In this document: positions 25,209 through 34,728 of the stretch, in pieces
Layout: every line of letters starts with the position of its first letter
How positions within the stretch are numbered: position 1 is the stretch's first letter
DNA from: Maribacter algarum (ex Zhang et al. 2020)
Lineage (GTDB): Bacteria > Bacteroidota > Bacteroidia > Flavobacteriales > Flavobacteriaceae
NCBI RefSeq assembly: GCF_005885635.1
Contig: NZ_VATY01000001.1
Span: forward strand, 1-64,000
Length of the DNA stretch: 64,000 bases
Direction of reading: 5' to 3'
Translations under genes and position numbers: made by a program
The notes under the pieces: model-generated
What the model was told of the DNA's origin: nothing
Seen by the model: the letters and a program-made list of their open reading frames with translations, nothing else
The model's database searches: none

Positions 25209-27719
25209 GTGAACCGTATTTTATCATATATAGTCCTTCTTTTACTACTCTGTAATTCTACCAAAGTTTTAGGGCAGGATACGCAGACCAAGTCCCTGAT
25301 CGAGGTTTTGAAGGAACTTGAAACACGTTTCGGCTATCAATTCAATTATGCCTCTGAAACCGTTGATAACATGCAAGTTATACCACCTTCAAAAGAACTG
25401 AGCTTTGACGAGTCACTTCGTAATCTAAGGGAAAGTACTAAGCTGATTTTTTCTGTTCTTGACGATAAATTCGTTTCCGTCAAAAAAGCGGAATTACAAC
25501 TCTGCGGATACTTAAAGGACAAGGATACACAAGAACCCATTGTGAATGCTACGGTTCAGGGAACTAAAAGTTCTACGATTACCGATGAGAACGGATATTT
25601 TGAGCTAAAACCAGATACCAAAAACGACCTCCTAAGCATTCGTCATATAGGCTATAAAACCTTGGATAGGAGCTATCAATTTTTCAAGGAAACTGCTTGT
25701 GGAACTATCTACTTAGTACCAGATGAGTTGCAATTGGCCGAGGTTGTGCTATCTGATTTTTTGATTCGGGGAATCCATAAGTTGAATGACGGTTCGTTCA
25801 AGATAGATTTTGATAGGTTCAGTATATTACCTGGGCTGATAGAGACCGATGTATTGCAATCCATTCAGGCCTTTCCAGGCATTCAAAGCATTAACGAAAC
25901 GGTATCCGACATCAATATCAGGGGTGGTACCAACGATCAGAACCTGATTCTGTGGGATGGGATAAAAATGTATCAATCGGGACATTTTTTTGGCCTTATC
26001 TCCATGTACAATCCTCAGATAACGCAAAAAGTAGGCCTACGTAAAAATGGGACACCGGTTAGCTACACCGATGGTGTTTCTGGTACAATATCCATGGAAA
26101 CTGATAAGGAGATTACTTCTAAGTTTCAGGGGAACGCTGCCCTTAATTTTTTGGACGCCAATGCCTTTGTCGATGTTCCGTTGGGTAAAAAATCCTCCGT
26201 ACAGGTCGCCGCTAGAAAGGGCATCAGTAATTTTGTAGAATCGCCGACCTACACGGCCTATTTTGAGCGAATTTCTCAGGACACAGAGGTGGAATCCAAT
26301 ACGGCAGACGTAATCAATTCCGATTTTGAATCCGATTTTTACGACCATTCGCTAAGGTGGTTGTACAAGCTTTCCGAGAAGGACGATATTCAACTGAACT
26401 TCATCAATGCCAATAATGAATTGGTCTTCAACGAAAATGCGACCTTAAACGGCGTGGAGGAATCTCGAAGGAGCAGTGTCGCCCAAAACAGTATAGCGGG
26501 AGGATTGCAATACCATCGCTCATGGAATGACCGTTTAAGCACTAATTTACATATTTATGAAACTGATTATACCTTAAAGGCCATCAACGCCAATATTTTG
26601 GATAATCAACGATTTTTACAAAAAAATTCGGTCTCGGAAACAGGTGCAAAATTAGAAGGGTCGTACCAACTTTCTGAACAATGGCGAATAAAGGGAGGCT
26701 ACCAATATGTAGAAACAAAAGTGACCAACTTGGATGATATCGATGATCCTCGTTTCATAAGGTTAGAGGGCGAAGTACTGCGAACACATGCCGGATTTTC
26801 GCAACTGGGTTATGTTTCGAATGACCGAATGACCACCTTCAATGTCGGAGTACGGTATAACTATCTGGACAAGTTCAAAAAACAACTATTGGAGCCACGT
26901 TTTAGTTTTAACCAACGGTTTTTAAATTGGTTCAATCTGGAAATCCTAGGGGAGTTCAAACATCAGAACACCTCACAGATCATTAATTTTCAGAACGACT
27001 TTTTGGGAATAGAAAAGCGCCGATGGCGCTTATCGAACGATGGAGATATTCCTGTGATCATAGGCAAGCAAATCTCAACCGGACTTAGCTATAGCGACAA
27101 AGGTTGGCTAGTAAATCTGGTCGGGTATTACAAAAACGTGAATGGAATAACCACTTCAAGCCAAGGTTTTCAGAACCAATACCAATTTGTTAAGGCCAGC
27201 GGTAGTTATGATGCTATGGGTGCGGATCTATTGATCAGAAAACAATTCAAAAATTTGAATACCTGGTTGAGCTATTCCCATCTTTCAAGCGATTATACGT
27301 TCGAGACTTTAGCTGACACTAACTTTTCGAATAATCTGGAAGTGGTACAAAGTGCCTCCTTTGGAGTGACCTATACAACACCACATTTCTTATTTTCCTC
27401 TGGTTTGAATTGGCGTTCCGGTAAACCCGTGACAAGACCTGTCGCAGGCAATGAAGTATTGGAAGATGGCACTATCAACTACGGACCCGTAAACGAAGAA
27501 AGGCTTGATGACTACATGCGTGTTGATTTATCTGCCATTTACCAGTTTAAACTGAAAGGAACCAGTAAGGTAAACCTTGGTGTATCGGTTTGGAATCTTT
27601 TGGACAAGGAAAACAACATTAATACTTTTTATAGGGTAAATACTCTAGGGGCGGCCGAGCAAGTTGAACAAAATTCGTTAGGGATAACTCCAAATGCAGT
27701 ACTTCGAGTTTATTTTTAA
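25209..27719 (+). CDS. TonB-dependent receptor with STN signalling domain
   Basis: The 836-residue outer-membrane protein starts with GTG and has a signal peptide ending near VLGQDTQ. An STN signalling domain (about residues 38-95, ETRFGYQFNYAS) is followed by a carboxypeptidase-regulatory-like domain (LCGYLKDKDTQEPIVNATVQ), a plug (FPGIQSINETVSDINIRGG) and a 22-strand barrel that ends in a C-terminal Phe (LRVYF). No SusD gene accompanies it. It is therefore more likely a transducing importer of a small ligand such as a chelate or peptide than a glycan utilisation receptor, but the substrate is unknown. Confidence 0.88.
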   Translation: MNRILSYIVLLLLLCNSTKVLGQDTQTKSLIEVLKELETRFGYQFNYASETVDNMQVIPPSKELSFDESLRNLRESTKLIFSVLDDKFVSVKKAELQLCGYLKDKDTQEPIVNATVQGTKSSTITDENGYFELKPDTKNDLLSIRHIGYKTLDRSYQFFKETACGTIYLVPDELQLAEVVLSDFLIRGIHKLNDGSFKIDFDRFSILPGLIETDVLQSIQAFPGIQSINETVSDINIRGGTNDQNLILWDGIKMYQSGHFFGLISMYNPQITQKVGLRKNGTPVSYTDGVSGTISMETDKEITSKFQGNAALNFLDANAFVDVPLGKKSSVQVAARKGISNFVESPTYTAYFERISQDTEVESNTADVINSDFESDFYDHSLRWLYKLSEKDDIQLNFINANNELVFNENATLNGVEESRRSSVAQNSIAGGLQYHRSWNDRLSTNLHIYETDYTLKAINANILDNQRFLQKNSVSETGAKLEGSYQLSEQWRIKGGYQYVETKVTNLDDIDDPRFIRLEGEVLRTHAGFSQLGYVSNDRMTTFNVGVRYNYLDKFKKQLLEPRFSFNQRFLNWFNLEILGEFKHQNTSQIINFQNDFLGIEKRRWRLSNDGDIPVIIGKQISTGLSYSDKGWLVNLVGYYKNVNGITTSSQGFQNQYQFVKASGSYDAMGADLLIRKQFKNLNTWLSYSHLSSDYTFETLADTNFSNNLEVVQSASFGVTYTTPHFLFSSGLNWRSGKPVTRPVAGNEVLEDGTINYGPVNEERLDDYMRVDLSAIYQFKLKGTSKVNLGVSVWNLLDKENNINTFYRVNTLGAAEQVEQNSLGITPNAVLRVYF

Positions 27720-28078
27720 ATATCTCCAGCGAGATACGAAGGATATAAAATTTAGTGTAAAGGTTGATTTCGATAGTTCTATGAAACGAACGTTTTTTGG
27801 CACTACATTTATAAATAAACCTACTTCCATTAATTGAACTTAACTTATTTCATCTGACGTTTAACTTGGCTTTTTAAAATGTAAATAACACTTTGTAACC
27901 TTCACTAAAATAATAAGGCTATCAAAGTATTTTTTAATTACTTTTAGGGTCAATTGTGTTCTTTAAATATTAAACAATAGTCGAGTGAGTGATTAGGTGA
28001 GTATTTATGAAGACACAATTATAACTTTTTGAATATCAACGTAATAAATCATAAGTTGTGACCCTGTCGAGGTCACTT
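27720..28078. other. Gene-free stretch after the TonB receptor
   Basis: A small stem-loop (TATCTCCAGCGAGATA) lies just after the stop codon. At 27784-27810 is GAACGTTTTTTGGCACTACA, a motif also found near 14051 and 20858. At 27826-27842 is a diverged array-type repeat (14/17, minus strand). A 6-base stem GTGACC/GGTCAC lies at 28058-28076. No gene is visible. Confidence 0.4.
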
Positions 28079-28121
28079 AAAACAAAAAATCCACCCCTAT
28101 ATGGGGTGGATTTTTTGTTTT
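28079..28121. terminator. Strong bidirectional terminator
   Basis: A perfect 19-base stem, with a GC-rich top (CCACCCC/GGGGTGG) and A/T-rich base (AAAACAAAAAAT/ATTTTTTGTTTT), surrounds a 5-base loop. It can stop transcription in both directions between the receptor gene and the minus-strand gene at 28206. Confidence 0.88.
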
Positions 28122-28205
28122 AAATAATGTCAACAGCTGTCAACTTTTGTAAATGGATTGAAATTTAAATCACTCATTTATATAGAATATACATTAGCAA
28201 AGCCA

Positions 28206-28880
28206 TTATTCTTCAATTATTAGTTTTGATTCATTCGGCTCAAAAATAGAAGAAGAAATTTCTTTTCTCTCAATAGATTTTGCTTCTTGAATTGCTTTGA
28301 ATAGTGTCAGGTATTCTATTTCATTCCGTACACTTACTGATTCAGCTTCCTGAAAAAATTGATTCCAAAATCCATCTGTGTAGTTTTTATATAGCGCCGG
28401 GTTTATTTTATATTCCGGATTGAAATAATACTTTCCTTTAACGATTTTGTACGTTGCTTCCGGATTTTTGGTTTCATAATTGATAGTTATTGATTCACAG
28501 AGCTCTCCGAGTATTTCCTTTTTATCTTCTGTATTTCGCTTAAATTCTATTAGACTTTCTTTTTCAGTTCCAAATTTGGTTTTGATAATGGTGTTAGACT
28601 TTTCGAACTCGGTATAAGTATACCCCTGATCTAAGCGAACTATAATTTTCATCCATCCTTTTTGTCCGGTTGCATGATATTTCATCGCATATTTATCTTC
28701 CTTTATGTAAGCTGTGAAAGAGCTTCCAATTTCATTTTCTAAAAAGCTCTTTGGAATATTCGAATTTACTGGTTGATAGTCAATTTCGTACTTGATTTCT
28801 CCCTCGAAATATTCTTGACCATAAACATTTGATAGTAATAAGAAAAAGATTAAGGGTAGCAGTAATAGTTGATTTTTCAT
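28206..28880 (-). CDS. Secreted protein of 224 residues, possibly DUF4412-like
   Basis: A signal peptide (MKNQLLLLPLIFFLLLSNVYGQ) precedes a beta-rich domain that opens with YFEGEIKYEIDY and continues with KYAMKYHATGQKGWMKIIV. This resembles the DUF4412/GLPGLI-type secreted proteins of Bacteroidetes, in which a strand-rich sequence reads out a periplasmic barrel. The second half is charged and helical (SIERKEISSSIFEP). A single Cys is present (GELCESITIN). The function is unknown. It is monocistronic and convergent with the receptor gene. Confidence 0.6.
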   Translation of the reverse strand: MKNQLLLLPLIFFLLLSNVYGQEYFEGEIKYEIDYQPVNSNIPKSFLENEIGSSFTAYIKEDKYAMKYHATGQKGWMKIIVRLDQGYTYTEFEKSNTIIKTKFGTEKESLIEFKRNTEDKKEILGELCESITINYETKNPEATYKIVKGKYYFNPEYKINPALYKNYTDGFWNQFFQEAESVSVRNEIEYLTLFKAIQEAKSIERKEISSSIFEPNESKLIIEE

Positions 28881-29405
28881 TTTTTGAAGTTGCTAACGGT
28901 TTGTTTTTGGTTATTAGCGGAAAATCAGTTAATCCATTCCACCTCTTCAAAAGTACTTAATTCAAGTGAATATCCTTCGAGCTAATTCCGAAGTATTTAT
29001 ATATCAAAGGATTAGACCCTAAAAATATACATTCTCAAATCGCCATTGTCGATTCAATAAAGCTTTAATTGCCTACTTCTAACCCATTAAACCGTATATC
29101 TCTTAATCAATACTATCAAGGGCCATCCTCATCCCTTCAGATACGGCCCAATTTCTATATTGACTTTACTTGAATTTAAGCGGAAGGGCGATTTCTTCTT
29201 CTTAATGTTTGATGCGAATAGAGTATTTCCCATAGTGTTTAATGACCCATCTGTAGATGTAACGCTTCAGCTTAGAAATAGGTTATCAATGATGACCTAC
29301 AATTTTTTGTCATTCGCCACAAAATCAACACTTTATATAATAAGTTAACATAGTGTTCGTTATCGATAAACCCTATGTTTTAAAAGGCATACCAACCAAA
29401 ACCAA
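28881..29405. other. Gene-free stretch upstream of the adhesin gene
   Basis: The stretch holds the start regions of two divergent genes. A 62-codon frame from a TTG at 29160 has no ribosome binding site and atypical content, and I do not accept it. A TATATAATAAG at about 29333-29343 could be part of the adhesin promoter. Confidence 0.35.
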
Positions 29406-32400
29406 ATGAATAAAAAGCTACTACCCTTCTTGTTGGTGCTATTCGTTACCTCAATAGCAGCTCAAACTACTCCAATACTCGACCCTAATTTTGAACAACA
29501 GCTAATCGACTTAGGTATCGACACCAATGCCGTACCTGATAATAGTATCCTAGATGCGGATGCTGCTGCTATAGCAACCTTAACCATCGCACGTACTGAC
29601 ATTACGGATTTTACAGGGCTGGAAGCATTCGTCAATTTGGTTGATTTGGATTTGGGTAACAATAACTTTACAACAGCTCCCCTTTCTACATTGACCTTGC
29701 TCGAAAATTTTTCTTTTAACAATAACGACGCTCTAGCAAGTCTGGATATTACCCAAAACACCAGTCTTCGTAATGTAAATATTAGTTCTTCAGGAGTTGG
29801 TACGCCTCCGTTGAATACCTTGGATTTATCACAAAATACATTGCTTGAATCCGTAAGTATTGATGGGTATTCTGAACTATCAAACCTAAACTTGCCGACT
29901 TCAACTACTTTGCACACCTTTTTTATAGACCAACATAAATTACCAAGTATATTCAATCTTGGCACACTCACAGGACTCCAAAACCTTACGATTCGCAATA
30001 ATCAACTTGCAGGTGCTTTTGAGGTCGACCTAACTGCAAACACCAACTTGCAGACCTTAGATTTGACCTTTAATAACATGAGTACTATCGATATTACTAA
30101 TAATGCAGCACTGGCAGATCTGAACCTTGGTGACAATGTCTTGACTGCCTTAAATACAACCAATGCTACAGCATTGATAAGTTTAAACGCTCAAAACAAC
30201 CAACTGACATCACTTGATCTGCCGATTACTACGACCTTGACTACGGTAAATGCCCAAAACAATCAATTAGCCAACTTAGATATTTCGAATAGTACCGAGT
30301 TGCATAACTTGATTTTAAATCGAAATGAGCTTACAGACGCATCCGTATTAAACCAGTTTCACGCCATGTGGTCTGACTCCCTTGCTGTACCATCAAAACA
30401 ATTATCAACCGGAATTTTAGACGTAAGCGACAATCAGATATCAGGCAATCTGCCCAACTTATTTGATGTTATCTTGAAACCCAAGAATCCGGGCGATCCA
30501 AGTTCATTCAATGTTGATGTGATGATTCATAATAATGAATTGAAGTTCGAAGATTTCGAAAATTGGCATGAGAACTTTGTGAATTTAACAAATGCTTTAG
30601 CCGCCCCTGGCACTCCCATTGTGCGAACATATACCTATGCACCTCAAGCAAAGGTTGGACCGATCGAAACAATTAATCGTAACGCGGGAGAAAGTGTTAC
30701 TATTGCTGTTGATACCATTGGTACATCATTGCACTATAAATGGTTTAAAGACGGTGTAGAATTGGTCAACGCACCTGACCATTCAGAACTGACTATTAAT
30801 AATCTAAAAGATTGTGATTCAGGGGACTATCATGTTGAAATAACAAGTGAGTTTTTCGCGTTCGAAAATGCCAATCCTCCAGGCACGGGAAATAAAAACT
30901 TAGTTATTGAAAGGAATGACGTAACGCTAGCCATAAATACCACTAAAGAATGTGTTTCACTTCTTGCACCCCTAAACGGAAATACAAACATACCTGTAAA
31001 TACAGGAATTGAATGGGGTCGAGCCATAGGAGCATGTGGTTATAAAATAAGTGTAGGAACAAGCTCAGGTGCCAGCGACATTGTAAATAGTCTTGACGTT
31101 GGTTTTACCCATGTATATAACTTTGCGAGCGACCTACCCGCAAATTCTGATATTCATGTTACCATAACACCTTACTTTGACGACGGGGATTTTACCTCCT
31201 GTACCGAAGAATCTTTTACCACTGGTACGACCTCTGTTGTTCCTTCTTGTACAACTTTAATAGAAAGCTTGGGAGGAGAAATTGAGATTCCAGTCGATAC
31301 GAATCTGATGTGGGTAGAAGCCAATGGAGCCGATGGATATCGAATTACAGTTGGTACGACCTCTGGCGGTAATGATGTTGTCGACAATTTAGATGTTGGC
31401 AATGTAACAAGCTATGATTTTCCCATTGACTTTGCCTTGGCCACAACGGTATTCGCTACGATTGTACCGTACAATAGCATTGGTGACGCTGTAGGTTGTG
31501 TTGCCGAATCCTTTGTTATCGAAAATAACAACACCGCAATCACCCCTGCTTGTACTTCTATCTTTTTACCTAGTGATGGCGCTACCAATATTCCTATTAC
31601 CACAGGTATACGTTGGAACTCCATTGCCAATGCCACGGGATATTTCCTATCCGTTGGCACAGCAACGGAAGGGACAGATATTGTTAGTTATTTGGATGTT
31701 GGAAATGTCTCATCTTACGATTTCCCATCAAACCTGCCTGAGGCATCCGACATTTATGTCTCGGTGATAGCATATAACGAACAAGGTACCAGCATCGATA
31801 ATACTGACCTAATGAATATAGGACCTTGCGCTGAACAAATGTTTAGTACCGAGGTACTGACGACCTTACCATCATGTGCCACTTTGATAAGTCCAGCGAA
31901 TAACGCAATCGATGTTTCCGTTGAAGCAGATTTGATATGGAATGCTCCAGCTGGTGCACAAGGTTACCGCCTTTCGGTAGGAACTAGTTCTGGTGGATTT
32001 GAAGTTGTAAATAACGAGGATGTTGGTAATGTCACCACCTATAGCTATTCAAATTATTGGCCAGATGACCGTCCTATTTATGTTAGGATTACGGCTTATA
32101 ATTCCATGGGTGATGCCATAGGATGTATGGAAGAAAGTTTTACAACTGAGGCCTTACCTGAAGTTCCGTCTTGTACCACATTTATTAATCCTATTGACAA
32201 TGCCACGAATGTACCAGTGAATATTGATTTGGAGTGGAACCCTGCTCCTACCGCCACAGGTTATAAACTTTCTGTAGGTACAACATCTGAGGGAACAAAT
32301 ATTTTAGATACGCTTGATGTAGGCAACGTAACCATATATGATTTACCAACAGATTTACCACAGGGGACAGTGATTTTTGCTAAGGTCGTTCCATACAACC

Positions 32401-33659
32401 CTACTGGAGAAGCTCCGATTTGCGAAAGAATTCGATTTACCACCGAAGGTCTCGCCTCTGTACCTCCATGTACAACTTTGACCAGTCCGGTACAATCTGC
32501 AACTGATGTTCCGTTAACAACAAATATAGAGTGGGCACAAGCTCCTACAGCAGCAGGATACCGTATTTCGATAGGAACGGTTTCTGGCACCTCGGATATT
32601 ATTGATAATCTTGATGTGGGCAATACCACGGTATTTGACCCAGGTTCGGATTTACCCGAGAATAGTCCCATTTTCGTAACGATTACGCCTTATAACAGCT
32701 TAGGGGATGCCATAACGTGTACCGAAGAATTTTTCACCACCTTGGCCGTGAACCCCGATCTGGAATGTGCCAGTTTGTTCGCTCCCGCCCAAGGTGCCAT
32801 TAATGTAGATGTTGCTACTGACCTCACTTGGAATGCATCTTTAAATGCAGATGGTTATCGTGTTTCAGTGGGAACAACTTCTGGTGGAACAGACATCCTG
32901 AATAATCAAGATCTGAGTATCCTAACCAGTTATGATTTGCCTGAAGACCTCCCTTTCAATTCAGAGATATTTGTAAATATTACGGCGTATAATGGAGAAG
33001 GTAGTTCTGCCGGTTGTACAGAATTCAGTTTTACTACTAATCAGGCGATTGCCCCGATTCCGGAATGTGCCACTTTGAACATTCCTGAGGATGGAGCCAT
33101 AGAAGTGCCTCTAAATTCAGCAATAGGATGGAATGCGGTAGAACATGCCGAGGGTTATCTGGTATCTGTTGGAACATCACCAGGAGCTGGCGACATTTTA
33201 GATAGTTTTGATGCTGGAGACAACTTAGGCTTGGATTTGGCAGAAGAATTCAATTATGGTAGCACGATTTATGTTTCCATTACCCCGTACAATGCCCAGG
33301 GCAATGCTTCGGGATGCAGCGAACAAAGCTTTATCATAGCTGAGGAAGTGATTATTGATATCGATGAAACCAAATTCGGACTCTCGCTAAATGGTGATGG
33401 TGTCAACGAGGTTTGGCTAATTGATGGCATTGAAGATCATCCGGACAATACCGTATTCATTTATAATAGCTGGGGTAACCTCGTTTTCAAAATGGAAGGT
33501 TATGATAATAACGGAAACGTTTTTTGGGGAGAAGCCAATCAATTGACCGGAATTGGTGCCAACAAACTTCCTGCAGACACTTATTTTTTCCATATTCAAA
33601 TTCCTGAAGGAGAAACCAGAATAGACAAACTAACCGGTTACCTAGTATTAAAGCGTTAA
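29406..33659 (+). CDS. Giant repeat adhesin with LRR region and type B T9SS sorting domain
   Basis: The 1417-residue protein has a signal peptide (to about residue 20) and leucine-rich-type repeats at about 40-330 (for example NNQLTSLDLP, NNQLANLDIS). An Ig-like domain follows at about 412-513, then eight tandem repeats of about 100 residues (514-1315). Each repeat begins with a Cys (CATLISPANNAIDVSVEADL) and contains YRxSVGTxSGG, DVGNVTSYD and a second Cys before ExxFTTE. The C terminus (NGDGVNEVW, FIYNSWGNLVFK, PADTYFFHI, GYLVLKR) is a gliding-motility-associated type B sorting domain. It is an exported cell-surface adhesin, directly followed by a PorP/SprF gene. Confidence 0.88.
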   Translation: MNKKLLPFLLVLFVTSIAAQTTPILDPNFEQQLIDLGIDTNAVPDNSILDADAAAIATLTIARTDITDFTGLEAFVNLVDLDLGNNNFTTAPLSTLTLLENFSFNNNDALASLDITQNTSLRNVNISSSGVGTPPLNTLDLSQNTLLESVSIDGYSELSNLNLPTSTTLHTFFIDQHKLPSIFNLGTLTGLQNLTIRNNQLAGAFEVDLTANTNLQTLDLTFNNMSTIDITNNAALADLNLGDNVLTALNTTNATALISLNAQNNQLTSLDLPITTTLTTVNAQNNQLANLDISNSTELHNLILNRNELTDASVLNQFHAMWSDSLAVPSKQLSTGILDVSDNQISGNLPNLFDVILKPKNPGDPSSFNVDVMIHNNELKFEDFENWHENFVNLTNALAAPGTPIVRTYTYAPQAKVGPIETINRNAGESVTIAVDTIGTSLHYKWFKDGVELVNAPDHSELTINNLKDCDSGDYHVEITSEFFAFENANPPGTGNKNLVIERNDVTLAINTTKECVSLLAPLNGNTNIPVNTGIEWGRAIGACGYKISVGTSSGASDIVNSLDVGFTHVYNFASDLPANSDIHVTITPYFDDGDFTSCTEESFTTGTTSVVPSCTTLIESLGGEIEIPVDTNLMWVEANGADGYRITVGTTSGGNDVVDNLDVGNVTSYDFPIDFALATTVFATIVPYNSIGDAVGCVAESFVIENNNTAITPACTSIFLPSDGATNIPITTGIRWNSIANATGYFLSVGTATEGTDIVSYLDVGNVSSYDFPSNLPEASDIYVSVIAYNEQGTSIDNTDLMNIGPCAEQMFSTEVLTTLPSCATLISPANNAIDVSVEADLIWNAPAGAQGYRLSVGTSSGGFEVVNNEDVGNVTTYSYSNYWPDDRPIYVRITAYNSMGDAIGCMEESFTTEALPEVPSCTTFINPIDNATNVPVNIDLEWNPAPTATGYKLSVGTTSEGTNILDTLDVGNVTIYDLPTDLPQGTVIFAKVVPYNPTGEAPICERIRFTTEGLASVPPCTTLTSPVQSATDVPLTTNIEWAQAPTAAGYRISIGTVSGTSDIIDNLDVGNTTVFDPGSDLPENSPIFVTITPYNSLGDAITCTEEFFTTLAVNPDLECASLFAPAQGAINVDVATDLTWNASLNADGYRVSVGTTSGGTDILNNQDLSILTSYDLPEDLPFNSEIFVNITAYNGEGSSAGCTEFSFTTNQAIAPIPECATLNIPEDGAIEVPLNSAIGWNAVEHAEGYLVSVGTSPGAGDILDSFDAGDNLGLDLAEEFNYGSTIYVSITPYNAQGNASGCSEQSFIIAEEVIIDIDETKFGLSLNGDGVNEVWLIDGIEDHPDNTVFIYNSWGNLVFKMEGYDNNGNVFWGEANQLTGIGANKLPADTYFFHIQIPEGETRIDKLTGYLVLKR

Positions 33660-33660
33660 T

Positions 33661-34590
33661 ATGACCATACCAAAAAATACTCGTATTGTATTGAATACTT
33701 TGTTATTCGTATTCGCATGTACCCTCAGCTTTGCACAGCAAACCGCTGCATTTTCAGAGTACAATTACAATCCATTTATCATTAATTCGGCCTACGCTGG
33801 TATGTTACCTACCTCTGAGGTGACTACCTCCTATTCCGGTATTGCCAGAACGGTTGAGGGGAGTCCCACTAATTTTGCCTTGAGTTTTAACTCTCCTATG
33901 AGCGATGGAAATATGGGCTTTGGTGCAGGTTTTGTTCGTGATCAGATTGGGGTGACGACCAATTCGAATTTCTTTGCCGCCTATTCCTACAAGATTCGCT
34001 TTGATGTGCGACGGAAACACTATGATTGGCAAATTTTCGAACCAGGTGTACTTTCATTTGGTATTAACGCTGGTGTAAAACAGTTTCAAGAAAACTTATT
34101 GGACTTAGGCATAACAGACGACGCCACCTTTGCCCAAAATATCAATGCCAATATCCCTACTGTAGGTATGGGCGTTCTATACAATCATGAAAATTTCTAT
34201 GCGGGCCTATCAATTCCCAATCTATTGGGAGATAAACTGGCATCACGTGATGATTTGCAATTGTCGCAGTTCTATTATGGCTATTTTGGTTACCGCATAT
34301 TTATGGATGTTTTCAACCAAATCATGATAAAACCCAACCTGCTCCTCAAATATGAGAATGGTGCTCCCCTTCAAGCCGATTTGAATCTATCGGTTAGCTT
34401 TATGAACCAATTTGAGCTGGGTGGCGGATATCGTACTACCTCATCTGTGAATGCCTTTGCAGGTATTTATCTTATCAATCATTTTAGGTTATTGTACCAA
34501 TACAATATGGCCATTGCCAATTCTCCTATTCGTAACGTACATGGCTTGGTATTGAGTTATCGCTTTGGTAGTGGGTACCGAGGGAGTTAA
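33661..34590 (+). CDS. PorP/SprF-family T9SS outer-membrane protein
   Basis: The 309-residue protein has a signal peptide (ending LSFAQQ) and the family pattern YNPFIINSAYAGM, followed by an amphipathic beta-barrel. SprF-like proteins partner with proteins that have type B sorting domains and are needed for their export or anchoring. The start codon is one base after the stop of the adhesin gene, so the pair is translationally coupled and very probably functional partners. Confidence 0.9.
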   Translation: MTIPKNTRIVLNTLLFVFACTLSFAQQTAAFSEYNYNPFIINSAYAGMLPTSEVTTSYSGIARTVEGSPTNFALSFNSPMSDGNMGFGAGFVRDQIGVTTNSNFFAAYSYKIRFDVRRKHYDWQIFEPGVLSFGINAGVKQFQENLLDLGITDDATFAQNINANIPTVGMGVLYNHENFYAGLSIPNLLGDKLASRDDLQLSQFYYGYFGYRIFMDVFNQIMIKPNLLLKYENGAPLQADLNLSVSFMNQFELGGGYRTTSSVNAFAGIYLINHFRLLYQYNMAIANSPIRNVHGLVLSYRFGSGYRGS

Positions 34591-34728
34591 AAATCAGCTT
34601 TTCAATTTATCTTTCCAATATTCCTATTACCTTCATTAGGAATACCTTACTTCGTATTTACTATCTTAGTTCTTATAAGTGAGATATAGTTAATAACTAT
34701 ATCCATTTGTTATGTGCAATACCTAAAT

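Noticed and set aside
29160-29348. 62-codon frame upstream of the adhesin gene
   Set aside because: It has a TTG start with no ribosome binding site and atypical amino-acid content. Probably non-coding upstream DNA.
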